Below, piece by piece: positions 9,164-16,504 of a stretch of DNA of 64,000 bases (position 1 is the stretch's first letter; the number at the start of each line of letters is the position of its first letter). The position numbers were made by a program, and so were the translations under genes. Below the pieces are notes generated by a model. That model was not told where the DNA came from and did not search any database. It worked only from the letters and a program-made list of their open reading frames with translations. This stretch comes from DATBLE01 sp036555585 (lineage in GTDB: Bacteria; Actinomycetota; Thermoleophilia; Gaiellales; Gaiellaceae): positions 62,001-126,000 of the forward strand of contig DATBLE010000012.1 of assembly GCA_036555585.1 (NCBI GenBank), read 5' to 3'.

Positions 9164-10327
9164 CTACGCGCTGACTTCCACGACGCGCCGCTGCAGGAAG
9201 CGGCGCTCCGGCTCGCTGTCGGCGAGCTCGAGGGCACGCTCGTACTCGGTCCGAGCCTCGTCCGAGCGGCCGAGACGGCGGAGCAGCTCGGCGCGCGTCG
9301 AGTGGTAGTACTGGTACCGGTCCAGGTCGAGCCGATCGACCAGGGCAAGCCCGGCTTCCGCCCCTTCCGCCTCGGCCACGGCGATCGCACGATTCAGCTC
9401 GACGACCGGCGAGCCGGTCAGCCGGACGAGCTCTCCGTACAGCGCGGCGATCTCCGGCCAGTCGAGCGGCTCGTCCATGTGCAGCGACGCGATCGCCGCC
9501 TGGACGACGTACGGCCCGCCACCCTGGAGCACGAGGGCGCGCTCGAGCGCCTCCCGTCCTCGCGCGATCCTGGCCGGGTCCCAGCGCGAGCGGTCCTGAT
9601 CTCGCAGCAGCACGAGCTCGTCGCCCTCGAATCGGGCCGCGCGGCGCGCGTCGTGGAGCAGCATCAGCGCGCAGAGACCGTGAACCTCGGGCTCGTCCGG
9701 CATCAGCTCGGCCAGCGCCGCGCCGAGCCTGAGCGCCTCCGCGGCGAGGTCGACGCGGCCGCCGTAGCCCTCGTTGAAGACCAGGTAGACGACCGCGAGC
9801 ACCGCCGCCAACCGTTCCGGGAGCAGATGGTCGGCGGGAACGCGGAAGGGGATGCCCGCGTCCTTGATCTTCTGCTTCGCCCGCGAGAGTCGCCGTTTCA
9901 TCGTCTCCTCGGGAACGAGGAACGCGCGGGCGATCTCCTCGGTGCGGAGCCCGCCGAGCGCGCGCAGGGTCAGCGCGACCTGGGCCTCGAGCCCGAGCGC
10001 GGGATGGCAGCAGGTGAAGATCAGCTCCAGCCGCTCGTCGGGGAAGGTGGTCTCCTCCATCTCGTCCTCCACGGCTCCGGGTACCTCGAGCAGGCGCGTC
10101 TTCTCGGCGAGCGTGCGGTCGCGGCGCAGGCGGTCGATCGCGCGGTTGCGGGCCGTGACCGTCAGCCAGGCGCCGGGATTCGGGGGCGCGCCGTCGCGAG
10201 GCCAGCGCTCGGCCGCGACCGCGAACGCTTCCGGGGCGGCTTCCTCGGCGAGGTCGAAGTCGCCGTGGAAGCCGACCAGGTTGGCCAGGACGCGGCCCCA
10301 CTCGTCGCGGAAGACCTGCTCGAGCAG
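9164..10327 (-). CDS. ECF42-type RNA polymerase sigma factor with C-terminal TPR-like extension
   Basis: The 387-residue reading has sigma region 2 in the first 80 residues (EQVFRDEWGRVLANLVGFHGDFDLAEEA, AWLTVTARNRAIDRLRRDRTLAEK), region 4 near 130-180 (ALGGLRTEEIARAFLVPEETMKRRLSRAK) and a long helical TPR-like C-terminus. Together with the DGPF neighbour this matches the ECF42 group. No ATG, GTG or TTG exists between the upstream in-frame TAG (10333-10331) and GTG 10084, which would delete region 2. CTG 10327 lies 6 bases after GGAGAGG and is the likely start. If that is wrong, the gene is read through from the DGPF gene, which shares its frame, or is damaged. Confidence 0.8.
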   Translation of the reverse strand: MLEQVFRDEWGRVLANLVGFHGDFDLAEEAAPEAFAVAAERWPRDGAPPNPGAWLTVTARNRAIDRLRRDRTLAEKTRLLEVPGAVEDEMEETTFPDERLELIFTCCHPALGLEAQVALTLRALGGLRTEEIARAFLVPEETMKRRLSRAKQKIKDAGIPFRVPADHLLPERLAAVLAVVYLVFNEGYGGRVDLAAEALRLGAALAELMPDEPEVHGLCALMLLHDARRAARFEGDELVLLRDQDRSRWDPARIARGREALERALVLQGGGPYVVQAAIASLHMDEPLDWPEIAALYGELVRLTGSPVVELNRAIAVAEAEGAEAGLALVDRLDLDRYQYYHSTRAELLRRLGRSDEARTEYERALELADSEPERRFLQRRVVEVSA

Positions 10328-10330
10328 GGG

Positions 10331-10675
10331 CTACCTCTCCACCAGGGGCCGCACCTCGACCGCGCCGCCCATGCGTGCCGCCGGGATCCGCGCGGCGACC
10401 GCGAGGGCCGCGTCGAGATCCTCTGCCTCGAGCACGAGGTAGCCGCCGAGGTGCTCCTTCGCGTCGATGAAGGGGCCGTCCGTGAGCAGCGTCTGGCCAT
10501 TCTCGACGCGCACGGTCGTCGCGGTCTCGGCCGGCTGTAGCTGGTCGCAGCCGACGATCCCGGGCAGCTGCCGGATCGCGAGGTACTCGTCGACGATCGC
10601 CTGCCGCTCGTCCTCGGAACTCCGCTCGAACTCCTCCACCGAGCGGCCCGGGTAGTTCAGGAACAGGTACTTCAC
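10331..10675 (-). CDS. DGPF/YCII-domain protein, ECF42 partner
   Basis: The 114-residue protein has the YCII-like alpha/beta fold pattern and the diagnostic motif LLTDGPFIDAKEHLGGYLVLEA. GTG 10675 is chosen over ATG 10690 because AAGGAGG lies 5 bases before the GTG and would overlap the start of the longer form. DGPF proteins are encoded next to ECF42 sigma factors in many actinobacteria; their exact role is not settled. Its TAG stop is in the same frame as the downstream sigma gene, so the two are separated only by that codon and two further codons. Confidence 0.85.
   Translation of the reverse strand: MKYLFLNYPGRSVEEFERSSEDERQAIVDEYLAIRQLPGIVGCDQLQPAETATTVRVENGQTLLTDGPFIDAKEHLGGYLVLEAEDLDAALAVAARIPAARMGGAVEVRPLVER
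10334..10340 (-). promoter_or_regulatory. ribosome site for the sigma factor CTG start
   Basis: GGAGAGG lies within the last codons of the DGPF gene, 6 bases before CTG 10327. No ATG, GTG or TTG in the frame is nearer than codon 82, so this site decides the start. Confidence 0.6.
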
Positions 10676-10680
10676 GGTGA

Positions 10681-10687
10681 CCTCCTT
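10681..10687 (-). promoter_or_regulatory. ribosome site deciding the DGPF start
   Basis: AAGGAGG is 5 bases before GTG 10675 and would lie inside the coding region if ATG 10690 were used. Confidence 0.65.
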
Positions 10688-10728
10688 CATCGTGTTGTCG
10701 TCTCCACGACGAACGGGGACGGCACACA

Positions 10729-10826
10729 GGGACAGCCGCTCTTCCTTCTGCGCCTCCGCGCGTCGAGGAGACAGCAGACCTCTTTCCCCGAGCCGGGGGA
10801 GGACATGCCGCGGAGCCGGCTGTCCC
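10729..10826. repeat. distant inverted pair GGGACAGCCG/CGGCTGTCCC in the DGPF-MFS intergenic region
   Basis: GGGACAGCCG (10729-10738) and CGGCTGTCCC (10817-10826) are perfect inverted copies 78 bases apart. The GGGACAG core is shared with the palindromes at 41417 and 47249. The rest of this 190-base divergent region shows no gene. Confidence 0.45.
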
Positions 10827-10879
10827 CACGGCCGTCGTCCGTTCGTGGCTTGGGCGAGACAACGTCCAAGGAGGAACCG

Positions 10880-12358
10880 ATGACACGGAAGATCGCTCTC
10901 GACTCGGAGCGGAGGCGCTGGCTGGTTCTCGCGGTGACCGTTGCCGCGCAGTTCATGGTCATCGTCGACGTCGCGGTCGTGAACGTCGCCCTGCCGGCGA
11001 TCAAGCACGACCTTCACTTTTCCCAGGAAGGCCTGCAGTGGGTGGTCACCGCCTACTCGATCCTGTTCGGCGGGATGCTGTTCCTGGGCGGGCGCCTCGC
11101 CGACCTGCTCGGGCGCAGGCGGCTGTTCATGGCAGGCGTGGCGGTGTTCACGCTCGGCTCGCTGCTGTCCGGGCTCGCCTGGTCGGAACAGGCGCTGATC
11201 GTCACCCGGGCGCTGCAGGGGCTCGGCGGCGCACTGCTCGCTCCGGCCGGTCTCTCGATCGTCGTCACCACCTTCCGCGAAGGACGTGAGCGGAACATCG
11301 CCCTCGGCGTGTGGGGCGCGGCATCCGGCACCGGCGGCGCTGTCGGCGTGCTGCTCGGCGGCGTCCTCACCTCGTACCTGAGCTGGTCGTGGATCTTCTT
11401 CGTCAATTTGCCCGTCGGCGCGGCCGTGCTGGCCGTCACCCCGTGGCTGGTACGAGAGAGCCGGGCCCAGCTCGCGCGCCGGCACTTCGACGTGGCCGGC
11501 GCCACCTCGATCACGGCCGGCCTGATGGTGCTGGTCTACGCGATCACCCGCACGACTCAGCACGGCTGGAGCGACGGCGCGACGGTCGGGCTGCTGGCGA
11601 CCGCCGCTGCACTGATCGCGGTGTTCGTCGGGATCGAGGCCCGCTCGCCGGCACCGCTGCTGCCGCTGCGGATCTTCCGCCTGCGGTCGGTCTCCGCAGC
11701 CAACGCGGTGATGCTGACGGTCGGAGCGACGGCGTTCGCGCAGTTCTTCCTGCTGACGCTGTACCTGCAGGAGGTCCTGCGGTACTCGGCGGTCGAGACC
11801 GGGCTCGCCTTCATCGCGATCTCCGTGACCATCGTCGCGTTCTCGAACGTCGGCCAGGCGCTGACCACCCGGCTCGGCGCACGCCCGGTGCTGAGCGCCG
11901 GCCTGCTGCTCACCGGGGCCGGGGCGACGCTCTACGCGCAGATGCCCGCCGACGGGCAGTACTTCTGGGACGCGTTCCCCGGGCTGATCGTGAGCGGGAT
12001 CGGGCTCGCACTCTCGTTCGTGCCCGTGACGATCGCCGGCCTCACCGGCGTCCGGCCCGCCGATGCAGGCGTCGCCTCCGGCTTGATCAACACCAGCCGG
12101 CAGATCGGCGGCTCCATCGGGCTGGCCGCGATGACGACGATCGCCGCCACCGCGACGAGCCGCTACGCGGACAGCCACGGGGTCCTCGCCTTCAGCGGCA
12201 CAGCGCTGACGCACGGATTCCAGGTCGCCTTCTACACGCTGACCGGCGTCGCCCTCGTCGGAGCGGCAATCGCCGCCGCCTTCCTCGAGTCCAGGCCGAA
12301 GGCGGCCCCGGAGACGAAGCCGGTCGAGCAGGAGGTCGTGCTCGAGGAGGCGGCGTGA
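10880..12358 (+). CDS. DHA2-family (14-helix) MFS drug exporter
   Basis: ATG 10880 has the strong site AAGGAGGAACC before it, giving 492 residues. TM1 has FMVIVDVAVVNVALPAI, the typical DHA2 motif with membrane aspartate, followed by motif A GGRLADLLGRRRLF and motif C-like GGAVGVLLGGVLTSYLSW. It is expected to export drugs or metabolites by proton antiport in the inner membrane. It is divergent from the DGPF/ECF42 pair across about 200 bases, so it is a candidate target of that sigma factor, and it is followed by a small HPYAYAA protein and an AhpD-like gene on the same strand. Confidence 0.92.
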   Translation: MTRKIALDSERRRWLVLAVTVAAQFMVIVDVAVVNVALPAIKHDLHFSQEGLQWVVTAYSILFGGMLFLGGRLADLLGRRRLFMAGVAVFTLGSLLSGLAWSEQALIVTRALQGLGGALLAPAGLSIVVTTFREGRERNIALGVWGAASGTGGAVGVLLGGVLTSYLSWSWIFFVNLPVGAAVLAVTPWLVRESRAQLARRHFDVAGATSITAGLMVLVYAITRTTQHGWSDGATVGLLATAAALIAVFVGIEARSPAPLLPLRIFRLRSVSAANAVMLTVGATAFAQFFLLTLYLQEVLRYSAVETGLAFIAISVTIVAFSNVGQALTTRLGARPVLSAGLLLTGAGATLYAQMPADGQYFWDAFPGLIVSGIGLALSFVPVTIAGLTGVRPADAGVASGLINTSRQIGGSIGLAAMTTIAATATSRYADSHGVLAFSGTALTHGFQVAFYTLTGVALVGAAIAAAFLESRPKAAPETKPVEQEVVLEEAA

Positions 12359-12399
12359 TCGCGGCGGCCACGCCGAGATCCGATCGAGAGGAGGGAACG

Positions 12400-12723
12400 A
12401 TGATCGACAGGACAATCAGCCGAAGGATCGAGCTGGCGCACCGCTCGAGCGGCGGAATCGACGTCTACCTGTTCTGGGACGAGCCCACGGGCCGCGTCAG
12501 CGTCGGCGTCCTCGACGTGCGAGACGACGAGAGCTTCGAGTTCGAGGTGGACGGCCGGCACGCGCTCGACGCCTTCGACCATCCCTACGCCTACGCGGCC
12601 CGGAGAGACGGGGCAGACCTCCGCGCTCTGTCAGCCGGCGCCGCCGCGCCCGACCCGGGCGGCGACACACGGGAAGCAACCACCAACCCGAGGAGGATCA
12701 ATCATGCACGCACGGATCGATAA
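12400..12723 (+). CDS. small protein with HPYAYAA motif, paralogue of the 66-aa protein (107 aa)
   Basis: ATG 12400 follows a GAGAGGAGGGAACG ribosome site. Residues 10-68 align with the 66-residue protein at 2920: both have an aliphatic/tryptophan strand, a charged turn, a VSVGV strand and ALDAFxHPxAYAA. Here about 40 extra residues rich in Gly, Ala, Pro and Arg follow, with no clear structure. Its end overlaps the AhpD-like gene by 20 bases. It sits 42 bases behind the MFS gene, so MFS, small protein and AhpD-like protein probably form one transcript. Function unknown. Confidence 0.7.
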   Translation: MIDRTISRRIELAHRSSGGIDVYLFWDEPTGRVSVGVLDVRDDESFEFEVDGRHALDAFDHPYAYAARRDGADLRALSAGAAAPDPGGDTREATTNPRRINHARTDR

Positions 12724-13201
12724 CCCGGCGCTCATCGTCCCCGGCGCCTTGCAGGCCTTGCAGGGGATCGGCACTGCGGTCAAGCAGGCCGACATCCCGG
12801 AGACGACGCTGTATCTCGTCGAGCTGCGCGCGAGCCAGATCAACAGCTGCGGCGTCTGCGTCGACATCCACACCCGCGAGCTCAAGCACGCGGGCGAGCC
12901 CGACGAGCGCATCAATACGGTCGCCGCCTGGCGAGATGCCTCGTACTTCACCGAGTCCGAGCGGGCCGCTCTGGCGCTCACCGAGGCGGCCACCCGTCTC
13001 GCCGACCGCCCGGACCCCGTTCCTGACGACGTGTGGGACGACGCCGCGCGGCACTACGACGACGCGCAGCTCGCCGCGCTCGTGCTCGCGATCGCGTCGA
13101 TCAACGCCTGGAATCGCCTCAACGTCGCCACCAGGCAGATCAGCGGAGACTGGGTGGGCCAGTGGGTTGCCGCAAGCCAGAGCGATCGAGAGGCAGCCTG
13201 A
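12704..13201 (+). CDS. AhpD-like / carboxymuconolactone decarboxylase-family protein
   Basis: The 165-residue protein starts at ATG 12704 behind GAGGATC. It carries the AhpD core RASQINSCGVCVDIHTRELKHAGE: two cysteines in CGVC and a histidine four residues further on, the peroxidase/disulfide site of this family, followed by helices near 80-150. It is probably a peroxide- or thiol-linked oxidoreductase in the cytoplasm. It is the last gene of the MFS unit and is followed by a perfect GC hairpin. The substrate is not readable. Confidence 0.88.
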   Translation: MHARIDNPALIVPGALQALQGIGTAVKQADIPETTLYLVELRASQINSCGVCVDIHTRELKHAGEPDERINTVAAWRDASYFTESERAALALTEAATRLADRPDPVPDDVWDDAARHYDDAQLAALVLAIASINAWNRLNVATRQISGDWVGQWVAASQSDREAA

Positions 13202-13235
13202 CGCACGCGGTTCCACGACTCCGGCCGTCAGGTGT

Positions 13236-13265
13236 GGCGAGCGGCGCCGGTGTGCGCCGCTCGCC
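13236..13265. terminator. perfect GC-rich hairpin between AhpD-like gene and tRNA-Sec
   Basis: GGCGAGCGGCGC (13236-13247) and GCGCCGCTCGCC (13254-13265) form a perfect 12-base stem with a 6-base loop. There is no T-run on either side. It lies downstream of both the plus-strand AhpD-like gene and the minus-strand tRNA-Sec, so it may terminate both. Confidence 0.7.
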
Positions 13266-13293
13266 ATGAACAGCAGGCAGCTGCCCTCGGGTA

Positions 13294-13385
13294 CGGAGCG
13301 GCGCAGGAGTCGAACCTACCCAGCCTGGGGCTACCAGACCTGACCGGTTTTGAAGACCGGCTGCGGCACCGGCCGCCGCCGCTCC
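13294..13385 (-). tRNA. selC: tRNA-Sec (anticodon TCA)
   Basis: On the minus strand an 8-base acceptor stem (GGAGCGGC with GCCGCTCC), a D stem GCGGC/GCCGC, an anticodon stem CCGGT/ACCGG around loop CTTCAAA (anticodon TCA), a long variable arm and a T arm GTAGG-TTCGACT-CCTGC are all visible. The 8+5 base acceptor/T stack and long variable arm are the hallmarks of bacterial selenocysteine tRNA. The discriminator base is G and CCA is not encoded. The genome should therefore also hold selA, selB and selD; none is in this window. Confidence 0.93.
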
Positions 13386-13404
13386 GGGAGCGAGACTAGC
13401 GGCG

Positions 13405-14436
13405 TCAGCCGGCCTGGGGGTCGACGATGATCTTTCCCCGGGCGGTGCGCTCGACCAGCGGCCGAATGCCCAGGTCGACCAGATTGTCGAGCGGGATCAC
13501 CCGGTCGAGCACCGTCTGGGCGAGGTTGCTGTGCGCGATGATCTCGAGTGATTCAGGGAGGTCGACGTCGCAGACGTGGGCGACGGCAGTCCTGATCTCG
13601 ACCTCGCGCGTGGTCAGGGCGAAGAGGTCGATCTCGGTCGGCTCGGGCTGCAGGCCGATGATCAGCACCCGTCCTCCCCGTCGCGTTGCCTCGATCGCGG
13701 TCTCGGGTGCACCCGGCGCGCCCGACGCCTCGACGACCACGTGCGCTCCGTCACCCCCGGTCGCCTCGAGGACCGCGGCGGCGACATCCTGCGTCGTTGC
13801 GTCGATCACCGTTTCGGCGCCGAGGACCTGCGCAGTCCGTAGTCGCTGTTCGTCGATGTCGACGGCGATGAGCGGGGAGATGCCCTTCGCCGCCGCGGCG
13901 CCGAGGATGAACGAGCCGATGCCGCCCACCCCTATGACCACGCACGTCTGTTCGGCTCGCACGCCCGTACGCCGCAGCGCATGCAGGGCGACGGCCAGGG
14001 GCTGCGCCATCGCCGCTGCGTCGTCGGAGCACACCTCGGGGACCTGTCGACAAACCGCAGCAGGCGTCTTGACCAGCTGGGCCAGGCCACCGTTCAGCTG
14101 CAGCCCGAGGGTGAGATAGGTCGAGCAGAGGTTGGTCCGGCCGGCCCTGCACCACTCGCAGTGACCGCACGAGACCGCGGCGCCGGAGACGACCCGGTCG
14201 CCGTGCGCCAGGTCGTCGACACCCTCGCCGATCGAGACGACGCGACCGACGAACTCGTGTCCGAGCGTGACCGGCGGTCGGGTCAGGAGCGGGCCGTGAG
14301 CCCACTCCGACGAGTCCGTGCCGCAGATCGCGGCGCGCATGACCTCGAGCACGACCTCTCCGGGCCCGGGCTGCCCCGGCTCCGGAACCGACTGGATCCG
14401 GATGTCGTGGCGCCCGTGGTAGACGGCAGCCTTCAT
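13405..14436 (-). CDS. zinc-dependent medium-chain dehydrogenase (343 aa)
   Basis: This medium-chain (MDR) alcohol/polyol dehydrogenase has the catalytic zinc ligands Cys38 and His60-Glu61 (CGTDSSEW, GHEF), a full structural zinc lobe (Cys90, 93, 96, 104) and the NAD fold signature VIGVGGIGSF. It probably oxidises a secondary alcohol or polyol with NAD. It is the last gene of the minus-strand operon and its ATG overlaps the stop of the previous dehydrogenase (ATGA). Family is clear; substrate is not. Butanediol, threonine and sorbitol dehydrogenases share this layout. Confidence 0.9.
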   Translation of the reverse strand: MKAAVYHGRHDIRIQSVPEPGQPGPGEVVLEVMRAAICGTDSSEWAHGPLLTRPPVTLGHEFVGRVVSIGEGVDDLAHGDRVVSGAAVSCGHCEWCRAGRTNLCSTYLTLGLQLNGGLAQLVKTPAAVCRQVPEVCSDDAAAMAQPLAVALHALRRTGVRAEQTCVVIGVGGIGSFILGAAAAKGISPLIAVDIDEQRLRTAQVLGAETVIDATTQDVAAAVLEATGGDGAHVVVEASGAPGAPETAIEATRRGGRVLIIGLQPEPTEIDLFALTTREVEIRTAVAHVCDVDLPESLEIIAHSNLAQTVLDRVIPLDNLVDLGIRPLVERTARGKIIVDPQAG

Positions 14437-15416
14437 GCGCCCGTCGCCAGGTGGACCTTGATGTTGCTTCCGGTGTCGCGCGCAGCGTCGAGCGCATCGA
14501 GCGCATCGACGAGCGGGTAGGTCGCGGTCACGATCGACGTCGCGTCGACCTTGCCGCTGGCGAGGAAGCGAATCGTGCGGGGCCAGAGGCCCACCGATCC
14601 GATCAAGCCGCGGATCCGGAGGGCCTTCGACTGGATCAGCCCGAGCCTGGCCGGCGCCTCGGCGCCGATGTCGATGCCCACGTAGACGATCCGCGCCTCC
14701 TGCCCGGCCACCTCGAGCGCACCGGCCATGGCGGCGGCAGAGCCGGCCGCCTCGATCACGACATCGAAGCCGCGTCCGCCTGTGATTTCGGCCACCCCGT
14801 CGGAGAAATCCCCGCCGGTCGGGTCGAGGGCGGCCGCCGCGCCGATCTTCAGCGCCTTGTCACGTCGATGTGCCTGTGGCTCGAGCAGCACGACGGTCGC
14901 GTTGCTCGCGGCGGCGGCCATGACACAGAGGAGGCCGATCGGCCCACCGCCGACCACGGCGACCGCGTCGGCGGGGTCGACGCCGCCTGCGAGGACAGTG
15001 GCGTTGTAGGCGACCGAGAGCGGCTCGACCATCGCGCCCTCCGTGAACGAGAGCCCCTCGGGCAGCTTGTGCAGCCATTCGCCGCGCGCCTTGAAGTACT
15101 CGGCGTCTGCGCCGTCGATCGAGAAGCCGAAATGATCCCGCCCGGCCGGACCGACGACGCACTCCCCCACGACGGCGTCGCCGGGCTGCATGCCGCGCAC
15201 CTCCGAGCCGGTCTCGACCACCTCGCCGCACCACTCGTGCCCCGGGATGATCGGGTACGAGACCGGGATGATGTACCGCCCCTCGTAGAGCTCGAAGTCC
15301 GAGTGGCAGATGCCGACGGCGCGGGACCTGACCAGGACCTCGTCGGGGCCGATCTGCGGCTGGTCGATCTCGGCCACGACCGCCTCGTGTGGTGCCTGGA
15401 AGATCAGAGCCTTCAT
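14433..15416 (-). CDS. zinc-type medium-chain dehydrogenase lacking the structural zinc lobe (327 aa)
   Basis: ATG 15416 overlaps the stop of the next upstream gene. Catalytic ligands Cys37 (GICHSDFEL) and His60-Glu61 (PGHEW) and the nucleotide motif AVVGGGPIGLL are present. The four-cysteine structural zinc lobe is missing: the region reads GECVVGPAGRDHFGFSIDGADAEYF. Such lobe-less MDR enzymes exist among sugar and polyol dehydrogenases. It is the middle of three tandem MDR genes that are only distantly alike, so they probably act on successive or different intermediates. Confidence 0.87.
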   Translation of the reverse strand: MKALIFQAPHEAVVAEIDQPQIGPDEVLVRSRAVGICHSDFELYEGRYIIPVSYPIIPGHEWCGEVVETGSEVRGMQPGDAVVGECVVGPAGRDHFGFSIDGADAEYFKARGEWLHKLPEGLSFTEGAMVEPLSVAYNATVLAGGVDPADAVAVVGGGPIGLLCVMAAAASNATVVLLEPQAHRRDKALKIGAAAALDPTGGDFSDGVAEITGGRGFDVVIEAAGSAAAMAGALEVAGQEARIVYVGIDIGAEAPARLGLIQSKALRIRGLIGSVGLWPRTIRFLASGKVDATSIVTATYPLVDALDALDAARDTGSNIKVHLATGA

Positions 15417-16504
15417 CGCTCTCCTCGGTGGTGGCCGGAGCCGGCGCCGTTCATCGAGATCAGCACCTTCATGTCCTCGGTTGCGCCGGAGGTCAGTCGC
15501 CGGAAGCCCGATTCGGCCTCGTCCATGCCGAGTCGGCCGGTGACGATGCGCTCGACCGGTAGCCGTCCCGAGGCGATCTGCGCGGCGACCCGCGGCCAGT
15601 CGTTGACTCCGTAGCACCAGCTCCCGACGATCGTCAGGTCGTTCAGCGCCCAGAGCATCGGGTCGACCTCGCAGCGCTGCACGTGGAGTCCGACCTGCAC
15701 CACGGTTCCGCGCCGCCTGACCGACTCTGCGCAGGTCTTGAACGCGGCGCCGAAGCCGGCGCACTCGATCGCGATGTCGACGCCGAGGCCGTCCGTGCGC
15801 TCGCGCAGCTCGTTCGGCACGTCCGTCGCCTCAGGATCGAACACCTCGCCGAGATCGAGACGCCGGGCCTGCTCGCGCCGCGACGCATTGGGCTCCGTCA
15901 TGTAGACCGAACCCGCGCCGGCCGCAGCAGCGCACAGCGCCGCAAACGCCCCGATCGGCCCCGCACCGGCGATCAGCACGCTGTCGCCGGGCCGCACCGG
16001 CCCACGAGAGACGCCGTACGCGGCCACGGCGCAGGGCTCGATCAGCGCGCCCTGCTCGTCGGACACGGCGTCCGGGATGCGGAACACCTGGTACTCCTCG
16101 AGGTTCGCGAGCTCCGACATGCCGCCCCAGTCGTCGCTGAGACCCGTGCAGGCCATCGTGACGCAGAGGTGCTGGAGGCCGCGGCGGCAGTAGTCGCAGC
16201 GTCCGCAGTAGATCAGGGGCATGACCGAGACACGGTCGCCGGCCGCGACCCTGTTCACGGCGGACCCGACGGCGACGACCTCGGCCGAGAGCTCGTGCCC
16301 GAGGATCTGCGGCAGCGTCGCCCCGGTCAGCGGATGCGGCGAGGACGGAGTCACGATCGGCCCGCTCGTGTACTCGTGAAGGTCGGTTCCGCAGATGCCG
16401 CACCAGCGCGGTGCAACGGTCACCTGCGTCGGACCGGGTGGCCCTGGTTCCTCGACGTTCTCGATCCGCAGGTCGCGGGCGGCATGGAAGCGGAGCGCTC
16501 TCAC
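15413..16504 (-). CDS. zinc-dependent dehydrogenase, 2,3-butanediol dehydrogenase-like (363 aa)
   Basis: An MDR dehydrogenase with CGICGTDLHEY (Cys38), GHELSAEV, a structural zinc lobe of four cysteines (YCGRCDYCRRGLQHLC) and VLIAGAGPIGAF. The insertion YTSGPIVTPSSPHPLTG after the catalytic cysteine is typical of the (R,R)-butanediol dehydrogenase-like branch, though that does not fix the substrate. It is flanked by 4-base overlaps on both sides, so translation is probably coupled. First MDR of the three-gene tandem. Confidence 0.88.
   Translation of the reverse strand: MRALRFHAARDLRIENVEEPGPPGPTQVTVAPRWCGICGTDLHEYTSGPIVTPSSPHPLTGATLPQILGHELSAEVVAVGSAVNRVAAGDRVSVMPLIYCGRCDYCRRGLQHLCVTMACTGLSDDWGGMSELANLEEYQVFRIPDAVSDEQGALIEPCAVAAYGVSRGPVRPGDSVLIAGAGPIGAFAALCAAAAGAGSVYMTEPNASRREQARRLDLGEVFDPEATDVPNELRERTDGLGVDIAIECAGFGAAFKTCAESVRRRGTVVQVGLHVQRCEVDPMLWALNDLTIVGSWCYGVNDWPRVAAQIASGRLPVERIVTGRLGMDEAESGFRRLTSGATEDMKVLISMNGAGSGHHRGER

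Noticed and set aside
7458..10886. 1142-codon minus-strand open frame
   Set aside because: It lies antisense to the APC permease and out of frame with the sigma factor; it has the Arg/Asp/Gly-rich look of a GC-driven shadow.
13266..13293. TGAACA near tRNA-Sec as part of the half-site set
   Set aside because: A single half-site without an inverted partner; such single hexamers also occur in coding DNA (for example near 4555 and 39262).
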